DNA from: Enterococcus diestrammenae
GTDB lineage: Bacteria; Bacillota; Bacilli; Lactobacillales; Enterococcaceae
Direction: 5' to 3'
Length of the DNA: 64,000 bases
Assembly (NCBI RefSeq): GCF_009933255.1
Contig: NZ_MAEI01000013.1
Location: 40,260-104,259 of the forward strand
The notes under the pieces are model-generated. The model saw only the letters and a program-made list of their open reading frames with translations. It was not told the DNA's origin and searched no databases. Made by a program: the position numbers and the translations under genes. Position 1 is the first letter of the stretch, and the number at the start of each line of letters is the position of its first letter. Positions 8,145 to 16,225 of the stretch are shown in pieces.

Positions 8145-10024
8145 ATGAAAACTTGGCAAGAACTAAATGAGTTAAAAAAACAATATCGCCAAAAAGTCGC
8201 GATCCGTCTGGATGAAGGCGGCGAGACAGCTCTTGGTACGAAAAAACGGGAAATCATGGTCTGTGCCGGGACCGGCTGTCTATCTTCTAAAAGCCGGGAC
8301 TTTATTGATAATCTACACCTGGAGTTGGCCGCTCATGGCTTGGCTGATGAAGTGGAAGTGGTGGCGACGGGGTGTTTTGGGCTATGTGCCCAAGGGCCAA
8401 TCGTGATCGTCCATCCAGAAGGGACGTTTTACCATCAAGTGGGCCCTAAAGATGCCAAAAAGATCGTGGAAAAACACTTAATCGGTGGTGAGCCCATCGA
8501 AAAACTACTCTACCATGACCATGATACCAAAGAAGTCATCAGCAAATTGATGGATACACCTTTTTATCACAAACAAGAACGGGTGGCGCTGCGAAATTGT
8601 GGCCGGATTGACCCGGAAAAAATCGAGGAATATATCGCCTTTGATGGCTATCAAGCGTTAGCAAAAGTGGTTCACGAGTATTCACCAGATGACGTGTTGG
8701 ATCAGCTGAAAATCTCTGGTCTACGAGGACGGGGAGGAGCTGGTTTCCCGACTTATATGAAGTGGACCTTCGCCAAAAATAGCCCGGGGGATCAAAAATA
8801 TGTGGTCTGTAACGCTGATGAAGGGGATCCCGCGCCTTTATGGATCGCTCGGTGTTAGAAGGCGATCCCCACGCGGTGATTGAAGCGATGGCGATTGCCG
8901 GGTACACGATTGGGGCCAATCAAGGCTATGTCTACGTGCGGGCGGAATATCCGACGGCGGTTAATCGGTTGAAAATTGCCATCCAACAAGCGCGGGAAAA
9001 TGGCTTATTGGGGGACAATATTTTTGGTAGTAACTTCTCCTTCCAATTGGATATCCGGTTGGGATCGGGGGCTTTTGTCTGCGGGGAAGAAACCGCTTTG
9101 TTGGAAAGTATCGAAGGTCGGCGGGGAGAACCGCGGCCACGACCACCGTTTCCAGCAGTGAAGGGGTTATTTGGCAAACCAACCACGGTAAACAACGTGG
9201 AGACGTTAGCCAATATCCCGCAAATCTTCGTCAAAGGCCCGGCGTGGTTTGCGGCCATGGGAACCGAAAAGTCGAAGGGGACCAAAGTGTTTGCTTTGGG
9301 GGGCAAGATTCAAAATACCGGTTTGGTGGAGATTCCGATGGGGACCACTTTGCGAGAAATCGTCGAAGATATCGGCGGTGGGATTCCTGACGGTAAAGCC
9401 TTTAAAGCCGCCCAAACCGGGGGACCTTCAGGGGGCTGTATTCCCGAAGAACACTATGATGTACCGATTGACTATGATAATTTGATGGAAATCGGTTCGA
9501 TGATGGGTTCTGGTGGCTTGATCGTCATGGACGAAGACAACTGTATGGTGGATATCGCCAAGTTCTTCCTAGAGTTTACCGTGGAAGAAAGTTGTGGGAA
9601 ATGTGCGCCATGTCGGATTGGGACCAAGCGCCTATTGGAAATTTTGGATAAAATTACCCTCGGCAAAGCGACGATGGCGGATTTGGATAAGATGGAAGAA
9701 CTTTGCCATCATATCAAAGAAAACTCCCTGTGTGGACTCGGTCAAACGGCGCCAAACCCGGTGTTATCCACTTATCATTACTTTAAAGAAGAATACTTGG
9801 CCCACGTGCAAGAGCGTCGTTGCCCAGCTGGAGTCTGTAAAAACTTGATCCAGTACAGCATCGATCCGGAAAAATGTACCGGTTGCTCCGCCTGTGCCCG
9901 GGTTTGTCCGGTGTCAGCGATTAGTGGAGAAGTCAAAAAAGTTTATGAAATTGATCAAGAAACGTGTATCAAGTGTGGTTTATGTAAAGATACTTGTCGC
10001 TTTGACGCCATCTATGTGCATTAG
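8145..10024 (+). pseudogene. Hydrogenase NuoF-like flavin/iron-sulfur subunit, frameshifted
   Basis: Subunit that would bind NAD(H), FMN and iron-sulfur clusters in a HydABC-type hydrogenase. Seen: frame 1 (8,145-8,858) holds an N-terminal [2Fe-2S] thioredoxin-like domain ([11 protein letters not shown] ... [11 protein letters not shown]) and the start of the NuoF core ([22 protein letters not shown]). It then runs out of frame. Frame 2 resumes at once with [14 protein letters not shown] and continues through the [15 protein letters not shown] cluster site to two C-terminal ferredoxin motifs ([23 protein letters not shown]). The family motif GDPGAFMDRS needs one extra G near 8,829-8,833, so this is a one-base deletion or a sequence error. 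Repaired length would be about 626 residues, normal for the family. The second part has no ribosome binding site of its own. Confidence 0.9.
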
Positions 10025-10039
10025 GAGGGGAGTACTACT

Positions 10040-11788
10040 ATGAATAAAATCGAAATCTTTATCAATGGTCAATCCTGCTATGCAACAGAGGGCACGACTA
10101 TTTTACAAGCAGCGCGGGAAAACAATATCGATATTCCGACGTTGTGTTACCTGAAAGAAATCAACGAAATCGGTGCCTGTCGGATTTGCGTCGTGGAAGT
10201 AGAAGGGGTCAAAAACCTCGTCACGGCTTGTGTTTATCCGATTCGTGAAGGCATGAAAATCGTCACCAATTCCCAACGAGTCTTTGATTCCCGCAAATTG
10301 ACCTTGGAGTTGATCTTGTCCACCCATGAGCGAAAATGCCTCTCTTGTATTCGCAGTGGCAATTGTGAATTGCAAAAGCTGTGTAAAGAGTTCAACGTCG
10401 ATGATGAAGACTACTACAACGGCGAAAACAACCAGTGGGAATTCGATGACAGTGCCGTTCACATGGTTCGCAATGACAACAAATGTATCCTTTGCAAACG
10501 CTGTGTGGCGGCCTGTGATAAGTGCCAAGCCGTAGCGGTGATTGGCGCAAATGACCGGGGCTTCAACACCCACATCGGTTCCGCCTATGAGCTAGGCTTA
10601 GGGGATGTGGCGTGTATTTCCTGTGGGCAGTGTATCGTCGTGTGTCCGACAGGGGCGATTCACGAAAAAGACCAGACGGCGGAAGTCTGGCAAGCCTTGG
10701 CGGATCCAGAAAAATACGTGGTGGTACAAACCGCACCATCGATTCGGGTGACTCTTGGTGAAGCGTTTGGCATGCCGATTGGGACCAATGTGGAAGGCAA
10801 AATGGTGGCTTCATTACGGCGCTTAGGTTTCGACAAAGTCTTTGATACCAACGTTGCAGCCGACTTTACTATCATTGAAGAAGCCAATGAATTTATTGAA
10901 CGAGTCAACAACAACGGGCCGTTTCCGCTGTTCACCTCTTGTTCCCCAGGCTGGGTAAAATATTGTGAATCCTATCATCCGGAAATGATCCCGAATCTCT
11001 CCAGCTGCAAATCCCCGCAACAGATGTTTGGGGCCTTGACCAAGACTTGGTATGCTGAAAAAATGGGCATCGACCCGGAAAAGATTTTCGTGGTGGGAAT
11101 CATGCCTTGTACCGCTAAGAAATTTGAAGTCACACGGGAAGACGAAGCGGCAGCCGGCTTCCCTGATGTGGATGTGGCGTTGACGACGCGGGAATTGGCC
11201 CGCATGATCGATAAAGCTGGGATTCAATTTGCCTATTTGGAAGATGAAGCCTTTGACAATCCTTTAGGGGAAGCCACTGGTGCCGGCTATATCTTCGGTG
11301 CATCTGGTGGGGTGATGGAAGCTGCCTTGCGGACGGCGGTGGAACGCTTAGTCGGCGAACAAGCGGCGCCGTTAGAGTTTAATGAAGTCCGGGGAATGGC
11401 TGGCATTAAAGAAGCCACTTACCGGATTAATGGACAAGATATCAACATCGCTGTGACTTCCGGGATTAGCAATGCCAAACGCCTCTTGGAAGAGAAAATC
11501 ATCCCAGGGGAAAAGACCTATCACTTTGTCGAAGTCATGGGTTGTCCTGGCGGCTGTATCAATGGTGGTGGTCAACCAGTCCAACCAGCCTCGGTCCGCA
11601 ATTTCGTCGATCTCCAAGGCTTGCGCGCTGCGGCCTTGTATACTGAGGATCAAAAGAAGACCCTTCGTCGCTCCCATGAAAGCCCGGTGGTGCAACGTCT
11701 GTACGCCGAATACTTGGGTGAACCTGGTAGCTTAAAAGCTCATCATCTGTTACACACGAGTTACCAAGAACGACTGGAAGTCCAGTAG
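10040..11788 (+). CDS. hydA: [FeFe]-hydrogenase catalytic subunit HydA/HndD type
   Basis: Catalytic subunit that interconverts protons and H2. Seen, 582 residues in order: [2Fe-2S] ferredoxin domain (Cys36, 47, 50, 64); His-Cys cluster site HERKCLSCIRSGNC (His96, Cys100, 103, 109); two [4Fe-4S] sites (Cys149-159 and Cys192-202); and the H-cluster domain with L1 TSCSPGW (Cys301), L2 MPCTAKKFE (Cys357) and L3 VMGCPGGCINGGG (Cys502, Cys506). All H-cluster ligands are present. The ATG follows AGGAGGGG, 15 bp after the NuoF-like gene. The operon order NuoE-NuoF-HydA matches electron-bifurcating HydABC. The maturation genes hydE, hydF and hydG are not in this window. Such a gene is unusual in a lactic acid bacterium. 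Confidence 0.95.
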   Translation: MNKIEIFINGQSCYATEGTTILQAARENNIDIPTLCYLKEINEIGACRICVVEVEGVKNLVTACVYPIREGMKIVTNSQRVFDSRKLTLELILSTHERKCLSCIRSGNCELQKLCKEFNVDDEDYYNGENNQWEFDDSAVHMVRNDNKCILCKRCVAACDKCQAVAVIGANDRGFNTHIGSAYELGLGDVACISCGQCIVVCPTGAIHEKDQTAEVWQALADPEKYVVVQTAPSIRVTLGEAFGMPIGTNVEGKMVASLRRLGFDKVFDTNVAADFTIIEEANEFIERVNNNGPFPLFTSCSPGWVKYCESYHPEMIPNLSSCKSPQQMFGALTKTWYAEKMGIDPEKIFVVGIMPCTAKKFEVTREDEAAAGFPDVDVALTTRELARMIDKAGIQFAYLEDEAFDNPLGEATGAGYIFGASGGVMEAALRTAVERLVGEQAAPLEFNEVRGMAGIKEATYRINGQDINIAVTSGISNAKRLLEEKIIPGEKTYHFVEVMGCPGGCINGGGQPVQPASVRNFVDLQGLRAAALYTEDQKKTLRRSHESPVVQRLYAEYLGEPGSLKAHHLLHTSYQERLEVQ

Positions 11789-12002
11789 TTTCGTAGCTTT
11801 ATTGTTCGTCTTACGTCCCTTGAAATGATCCTGAAACTGGTTGAAGTCTGTCTTGGTGCAAAAGGGTCCGTCAGCCTGCTGACGCTCCTTTACCAAGGGC
11901 AACTTCTACCAGTTTTTTATTTGGCGAAAAAGCGAGTCCTTGGAAAAAGCAATTGATTTGGTCCCTGAGGGTAGAGCTCCGTCATCAGCCATTTGGTGCT
12001 CA

Positions 12003-12040
12003 CAAAAAAAGGTGACGTAGCGTGTTCGCTACCTCACCTT
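12003..12040 (-). terminator. Terminator for the ECF-type membrane gene
   Basis: Read on the minus strand: stem AAGGTGAGGTAGCG / CGCTACGTCACCTT with one mismatch, a 4-nt loop and then a run of seven T. It lies 32 bp past the end of the minus-strand gene. The gap 11,789-12,071 also holds a compact GTCAGC/GCTGAC hairpin near 11,870-11,885, which may help end the hydrogenase transcript but lacks a T-run. Confidence 0.8.
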
Positions 12041-12071
12041 ACTTACCGTATCCTCGTTTTATCCTAGCAGA

Positions 12072-12641
12072 TTAATTTGTGGTTTTTTGGTTAGCTGGCC
12101 GGTGTTTTAAGGCTTTTGCTAACTGGGGGAGGAGCAGGCAGGCGATTCCGCCACCGATTAAGGCCGTGATCAATTGCGGCGTGCTAAACATCTTTGCTAG
12201 GTTTTGCTTAGCAGGTGCCGGGATATTGCTGGCTAGAGGGGCGACGATTTTGACGACTAAAAGCCAGAGGGTGGTAAATTTCAAGAGGGCTGCGACAAGG
12301 GCCGCTGCTGCCACTCGAGGGTACTGCGTGTGGCCGTTTTTCCCTAAGATGAGCCACCAAGCAGTGACCAATACGGCATTGCCCGCCATGATGCAGGCGA
12401 TAATTTGGGGAAACTGAGGCCCGATGCCAAAGATAAAGGCAAAGATTGGTGAAAGACAGGCCACCGTCAAGCCACTGGTAAAACCTGCCAAGGCGACCGT
12501 CAGGATCAAAATCAGGTTCACCAGACTCCCGGTGACAAATTGACCTAGACCACTAGTCGTTGCTTGAATGACGACGATTAAGGCAATCATGATGGCTGTT
12601 TGGGTGATCCAGAGGGCATTGCTTTTGGTATGATTGTTCAT
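12072..12641 (-). CDS. Probable ECF transporter S component
   Basis: 189-residue integral membrane protein with about six hydrophobic spans and short loops, of the size and style of substrate-binding S components of energy-coupling-factor importers (N-terminal WITQTAIMIALIVVIQATTS, then a G-rich span and a short tail). No ATPase or T component is next to it, as is usual for group-II systems that share a module encoded elsewhere. Substrate cannot be read from the sequence; the setting between hydrogenase and flavodoxin genes suggests a cofactor precursor, but that is inference. No clear Shine-Dalgarno is seen before the ATG, and the 120-bp leader may be structured. Confidence 0.6.
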   Translation of the reverse strand: MNNHTKSNALWITQTAIMIALIVVIQATTSGLGQFVTGSLVNLILILTVALAGFTSGLTVACLSPIFAFIFGIGPQFPQIIACIMAGNAVLVTAWWLILGKNGHTQYPRVAAAALVAALLKFTTLWLLVVKIVAPLASNIPAPAKQNLAKMFSTPQLITALIGGGIACLLLPQLAKALKHRPANQKTTN

Positions 12642-13027
12642 GTTTGCGACAGTTTCTTGCAGGCAAGAAAGGTGTCTTCACTTCCTTTCACTTGGCTACC
12701 AAGAGGGCTGAATCAGTCCACAAGTATAGCCGGTTTGTCGTAGTAAGCTCCCGCTAGTTTCGGGGACATTGTTATTGTACCAAATAAAAACGATTACATG
12801 TGAGAAAATTGCTAATTTTCATTATTTGTTTAAAAGAGCGATACACCGCGCTTTTTTAGCAAGTGATGTCAACCGCAGCAATAAAAATGCAAAAAAAACC
12901 GAAAAATTTGTTCAGTTATACACACAAATGAAGTATTATAGAATCAGGTAAAATCTACTTAATTCTATTTTATGTTTTTAAAACTGGCACTTTTGCCGTG
13001 AAAGAAAAATCAAGGAGGAAGATTTTA

Positions 13028-13477
13028 ATGACAGCAGCAAAAATTGTATACGCAAGCGCAACTGGGAACACAGAAGGGATTGCCGAATTCTTAGAAGAAC
13101 AATTCAAAGCCTTGGACGTCGACGTGGAATTGGTTGAAGCGGACGATGCCGATGAAGATACTTTCGAAGAGGCCGATATCTGCGTGGTAGCCACTTATAC
13201 AGATGGCGATGGCGAAATTCCATTTGACTTGGAAGATTTCTTTGAAGAACTGCCTGAACAAGAACTGGAAGGCAAAGTCTTTGGTGTCGTTGGGTCTGGT
13301 GACAGCGAGTTGTACCCGGATTACTTCTGCCAAGCAGCGATCGACTTTGAAGAAGCTTTTGGCAAAACTGGCGCGACAAAAGGTGCCGACCTAGTGAAGA
13401 TTGAAAATGCTTATGACGATGAAGATGAAGTGGTCTTGAAAGCCTTCGTCAAAGCCATGGTGGAAGCGACCGCTTAA
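13028..13477 (+). CDS. Flavodoxin
   Basis: Small FMN protein that carries one electron at low potential and can replace ferredoxin. Seen: 149 residues, short-chain type; phosphate-binding loop SATGNTEGIAEF at residues 10-21; acidic surface (DDADEDTFEEAD); FMN-ring loops TYTDGDGEIP and GSGDSELYPDYFC. The start chosen follows AAGGAGGAAG. It sits 78 bp before nfnA, so flavodoxin may be the partner of NfnAB and of the pyruvate oxidoreductase downstream. A possible promoter (TTGTTC ... TATTAT, 20-bp spacer) lies at 12,908-12,939. The gap 12,642-13,027 contains no credible gene. Confidence 0.93.
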   Translation: MTAAKIVYASATGNTEGIAEFLEEQFKALDVDVELVEADDADEDTFEEADICVVATYTDGDGEIPFDLEDFFEELPEQELEGKVFGVVGSGDSELYPDYFCQAAIDFEEAFGKTGATKGADLVKIENAYDDEDEVVLKAFVKAMVEATA

Positions 13478-13555
13478 GGATTAGAAAAAGACTGACTGCA
13501 AGGGGGAGCGTAAAGCTTGGGTAGCGCAGTCTCACATAGATAGGGGAATCATTCG

Positions 13556-14392
13556 TTGTTTAAAATCGTAAAAAAGACAGAATTAAATCCAATCGAGTTT
13601 GAGATTTATGTTGAAGCGCCACGGATTGCACAAAAGGCCAAAGCCGGTCAATTTGTCATCCTGCGCATCAACGAACATGGGGAACGAATTCCATTGACCG
13701 TCGTGGATACCGATGTTGAAAAGGGGCTTGTCCGTTTGATCTTTCAAGTAATCGGCAAATCCACGGCTGAACTCGCCACCTTAACAGCTGGCGAAAGTCT
13801 AGCTGATTTGGTGGGGCCATTAGGGAAAGCCACCGATATTGAAAATTATGGTAGCGTTTTGTTAGTCGGAGGCGGGGTCGGCATTGCGGCGTTGTTCCCG
13901 ATTGTCAAAGCCTTGAAAGAAGCTGGTAATCATGTGATTACCGTTCTCGGTGCTAAAAATAAAGATTTGATGATTTTGGCAGATGAGTGTGAACAATACT
14001 CAGATGAGCTGATCCTCATGACCGACGACGGTTCCCTAGGCCAAAAAGGCTTAGTCACTGATGCCATGAAAGAAGTCTTTGCCAAAGAAACCATCGACAT
14101 GGCTTGGGCGATTGGTCCCAGTGTCATGATGAAATTCTGTACGTTGACCGCTGAAGCAGCCGGCGTCCCGATTTACGTTTCCTTGAATCCAATCATGGTG
14201 GATGGAACGGGGATGTGTGGCGGTTGTCGGGTGACGGTGGACAATCAAATCAAGTTTGCTTGTGTCGATGGCCCAGAATTTTTGGGGGCCGGGGTTGACT
14301 GGGATGAGTTTGTCAATCGGATGGGTCAGTATCGCAATGAGGAAACCGTAGCAAACGAAGATTATGAAAAGAAGGTGACACAACATGGCTAA
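13556..14392 (+). CDS. nfnA: NfnA: ferredoxin-NADP+ reductase alpha subunit
   Basis: FAD/[2Fe-2S] subunit of the NADH-dependent reduced ferredoxin:NADP+ oxidoreductase (Nfn), which bifurcates electrons between NADPH, NAD+ and ferredoxin or flavodoxin. Seen: 278 residues; FAD-binding RIPLTVVD; nucleotide-binding GGGVGIAALFP; [2Fe-2S] cysteines in GTGMCGGCRVTV and FACVDGPEF. It starts with TTG (MFKIVKK), the expected family N-terminus, behind AGGGGA. It overlaps nfnB by 8 bp, so the two are translationally coupled. A PyrK-type or SudB-type reductase would look similar, but the partner gene settles the call. Confidence 0.9.
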   Translation: MFKIVKKTELNPIEFEIYVEAPRIAQKAKAGQFVILRINEHGERIPLTVVDTDVEKGLVRLIFQVIGKSTAELATLTAGESLADLVGPLGKATDIENYGSVLLVGGGVGIAALFPIVKALKEAGNHVITVLGAKNKDLMILADECEQYSDELILMTDDGSLGQKGLVTDAMKEVFAKETIDMAWAIGPSVMMKFCTLTAEAAGVPIYVSLNPIMVDGTGMCGGCRVTVDNQIKFACVDGPEFLGAGVDWDEFVNRMGQYRNEETVANEDYEKKVTQHG

Positions 14393-15794
14393 GCGCAGTT
14401 ATACAAAAACGCCCATGAAGGAACAAGCACCGGAAATTCGTAATCAAAACTTTTCGGAAGTCGCTCTTGGGTATTCCTTAGAAGAAGGGCAGCTAGAAGC
14501 AAGTCGCTGCCTCCAATGTAAAAACGCACCCTGCATCCAAAACTGCCCGGTGATGATCGATATCCCAGGCTTTATCAAACAAATTGAAGAAGGGGATATG
14601 GCCGCGGCTTCAGAAATCTTGAGCAAATACACCAATTTGCCAGCGATTTGTGGCCGGGTCTGCCCGCAAGAGAAACAATGTGAAATGGTTTGCCGCTTGG
14701 GTCAATCCAAGAAATTCGAACCGGTAGCTATCGGCAAGTTGGAACGCTTGGTGGCTGACTGGGCTTTGCAACAGCCCATCGAACCTTTGGCTATTTCTCA
14801 CGACAAAGGCAAGGTTGCGGTCATCGGTTCAGGACCTTCTGGACTTACGGCAGCCGGTGATTTGGCTAAACTAGGCTATGAAGTGACGATCTTTGAAGCC
14901 TTGCATATGCCCGGTGGGGTGCTGACATACGGTATTCCTGAGTTCCGATTGCCGAAAGCTATCGTCTCAAAAGAAATCGAGCGGATCCAAGCGACCGGCG
15001 TAACTATCGAAACCAACGTGGTGGTGGGGAAAACCATTACGATGGAGGAAATCATGGCGGACTTTGATGCTTGTTATCTCTCTGTTGGCGCCGGCGCACC
15101 AAACTTTATGGGTATTCCGGGGACGTCATTGAATGGCGTTTACAGTTCTAGTGAATATTTGACCCGCATCAACTTGATGAAAGGCTACGAATTTCCAACC
15201 TATGACACCCCCGTCCAAAAATCCAAAAACGTGGTGGTAATCGGTGGCGGCAACGTGGCGATGGATGCCGCTCGTTCGGCAAAACGCTTAGGAGCAGAAA
15301 ATGTTTCCATCATCTATCGTCGGTCTCGGGAAGAATTACCTGCCCGCGAAGAAGAGTACCATCATTCCGTGGAAGAGGGCATCAACTACCATTGGTTGAG
15401 CAATCCGATTGAATACCTGAATGACGGCACGGGGAAACTAACCGCTGTCAAATGTGTCAAGATGGAGCTGGGGGAACCGGATGAATCCGGGCGCCGCCGT
15501 CCACAAGTCATTCCTGGTAGTGAATTTATCGTGGAAGCTGATACAGCCATTGAAGCCATCGGACAAGGAGCAAACCGGGTCTTGTTGGATACTTTCCCAG
15601 AATTGCAACTCAATCGTTGGGGCTATATCGATGCTGATCCTGCTACTGGGGCAACGTCGATTCCGGGGGTCTTTGCCGGAGGAGATATCGTGACTGGCGC
15701 GGCGACCGTCATTTTGGCGATGGGAGCCGGGAAAGTGGCAGCCACCCAAATTGACCAATATATTCAAACGAAAAAAGCGGAAGTGACGGTCTAA
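14385..15794 (+). CDS. nfnB: NfnB: NADPH-binding glutamate-synthase-like subunit
   Basis: Large subunit of Nfn, homologous to the small subunit of glutamate synthase and often misnamed gltA/gltD. Seen: 469 residues; N-terminal cysteine-rich [4Fe-4S] region (CLQCKNAPCIQNCPV, ICGRVCPQEKQCEMVC); first FAD dinucleotide fold VIGSGPSGLTAAGDLAKLG near residue 147; MPGGVLTYGIPEFRLPK; second NADPH fold VIGGGNVAMDAARSAKRLG near residue 286; C-terminal GVFAGGDIVTGAATVILAMG. No large glutamate synthase subunit is adjacent, which supports Nfn rather than GltD. Probably cotranscribed with flavodoxin and nfnA. Confidence 0.9.
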   Translation: MAKRSYTKTPMKEQAPEIRNQNFSEVALGYSLEEGQLEASRCLQCKNAPCIQNCPVMIDIPGFIKQIEEGDMAAASEILSKYTNLPAICGRVCPQEKQCEMVCRLGQSKKFEPVAIGKLERLVADWALQQPIEPLAISHDKGKVAVIGSGPSGLTAAGDLAKLGYEVTIFEALHMPGGVLTYGIPEFRLPKAIVSKEIERIQATGVTIETNVVVGKTITMEEIMADFDACYLSVGAGAPNFMGIPGTSLNGVYSSSEYLTRINLMKGYEFPTYDTPVQKSKNVVVIGGGNVAMDAARSAKRLGAENVSIIYRRSREELPAREEEYHHSVEEGINYHWLSNPIEYLNDGTGKLTAVKCVKMELGEPDESGRRRPQVIPGSEFIVEADTAIEAIGQGANRVLLDTFPELQLNRWGYIDADPATGATSIPGVFAGGDIVTGAATVILAMGAGKVAATQIDQYIQTKKAEVTV

Positions 15795-16114
15795 GCACCG
15801 CTACTTTCCGATAGGACCAGTCCGCCGGAAGCCAGCTGCTTACGGCGGAACCTAGATGGCCACAAGGATTTTTGCTAATCCAACGGCAAACGAAACGCTT
15901 TACGGGACTAAGAAATTATCAAATTTCACAAGTCACAGCAAGGAAACACCAGTCTTACAAGGGTTGGCTTCATGAACTAGTCCCTTGGAAATATAGTCGC
16001 AACCGTTGCATGGAAGAGCTATCCGCCTACCATGTCGCGGTTGCCCCTGTATTTTCGAAAGGGCAATGGGTTCCTCCAGCCTACTTGACACAGGGGAGTA
16101 AACTATCAGCTGGC

Positions 16115-16126
16115 GTAAGCGCTTAC
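16115..16126. promoter_or_regulatory. Palindromic operator candidate before nifJ (GTAAGCGCTTAC)
   Basis: A perfect 12-bp palindrome 100 bp upstream of the nifJ start. Its core GTAAGCGCT is shared with the cre-like box on the hydrogenase promoter (7,541-7,549), so one regulator could control both; CcpA is the first candidate. The rest of the 431-bp gap 15,795-16,225 holds a GC-rich hairpin at about 15,820-15,850 (GTCCGCCG / CGGCGGAAC) and a CGCCTG...CAGGCG hairpin near 16,170-16,196, but no gene. Confidence 0.45.
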
Positions 16127-16225
16127 CGATAGCTAGAAAACGGAATGACGGCCTTTTGGGGACTGTCATCCGCCTGAAAGGATTCACCAGACAGGCGATC
16201 AATCAGAATCGAGGGGAACAGCGAC

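Noticed and set aside
8840..10024. Second half of the NuoF-like gene as an independent gene
   Set aside because: It has no ribosome binding site and begins in the middle of the conserved GDPGAFMDRS motif; it is the continuation of the frameshifted gene.
12769..12951. Small plus-strand frame of 60 codons before flavodoxin
   Set aside because: AT-rich, no ribosome binding site, lies in the promoter region of the flavodoxin gene.
14385..15794. Glutamate synthase small subunit (GltD)
   Set aside because: No large subunit nearby and an NfnA gene overlaps it; the NfnB role fits better.
15872..16132. Frame of 86 codons between nfnB and nifJ
   Set aside because: No ribosome binding site, ends within the palindromic operator, no recognisable domain.
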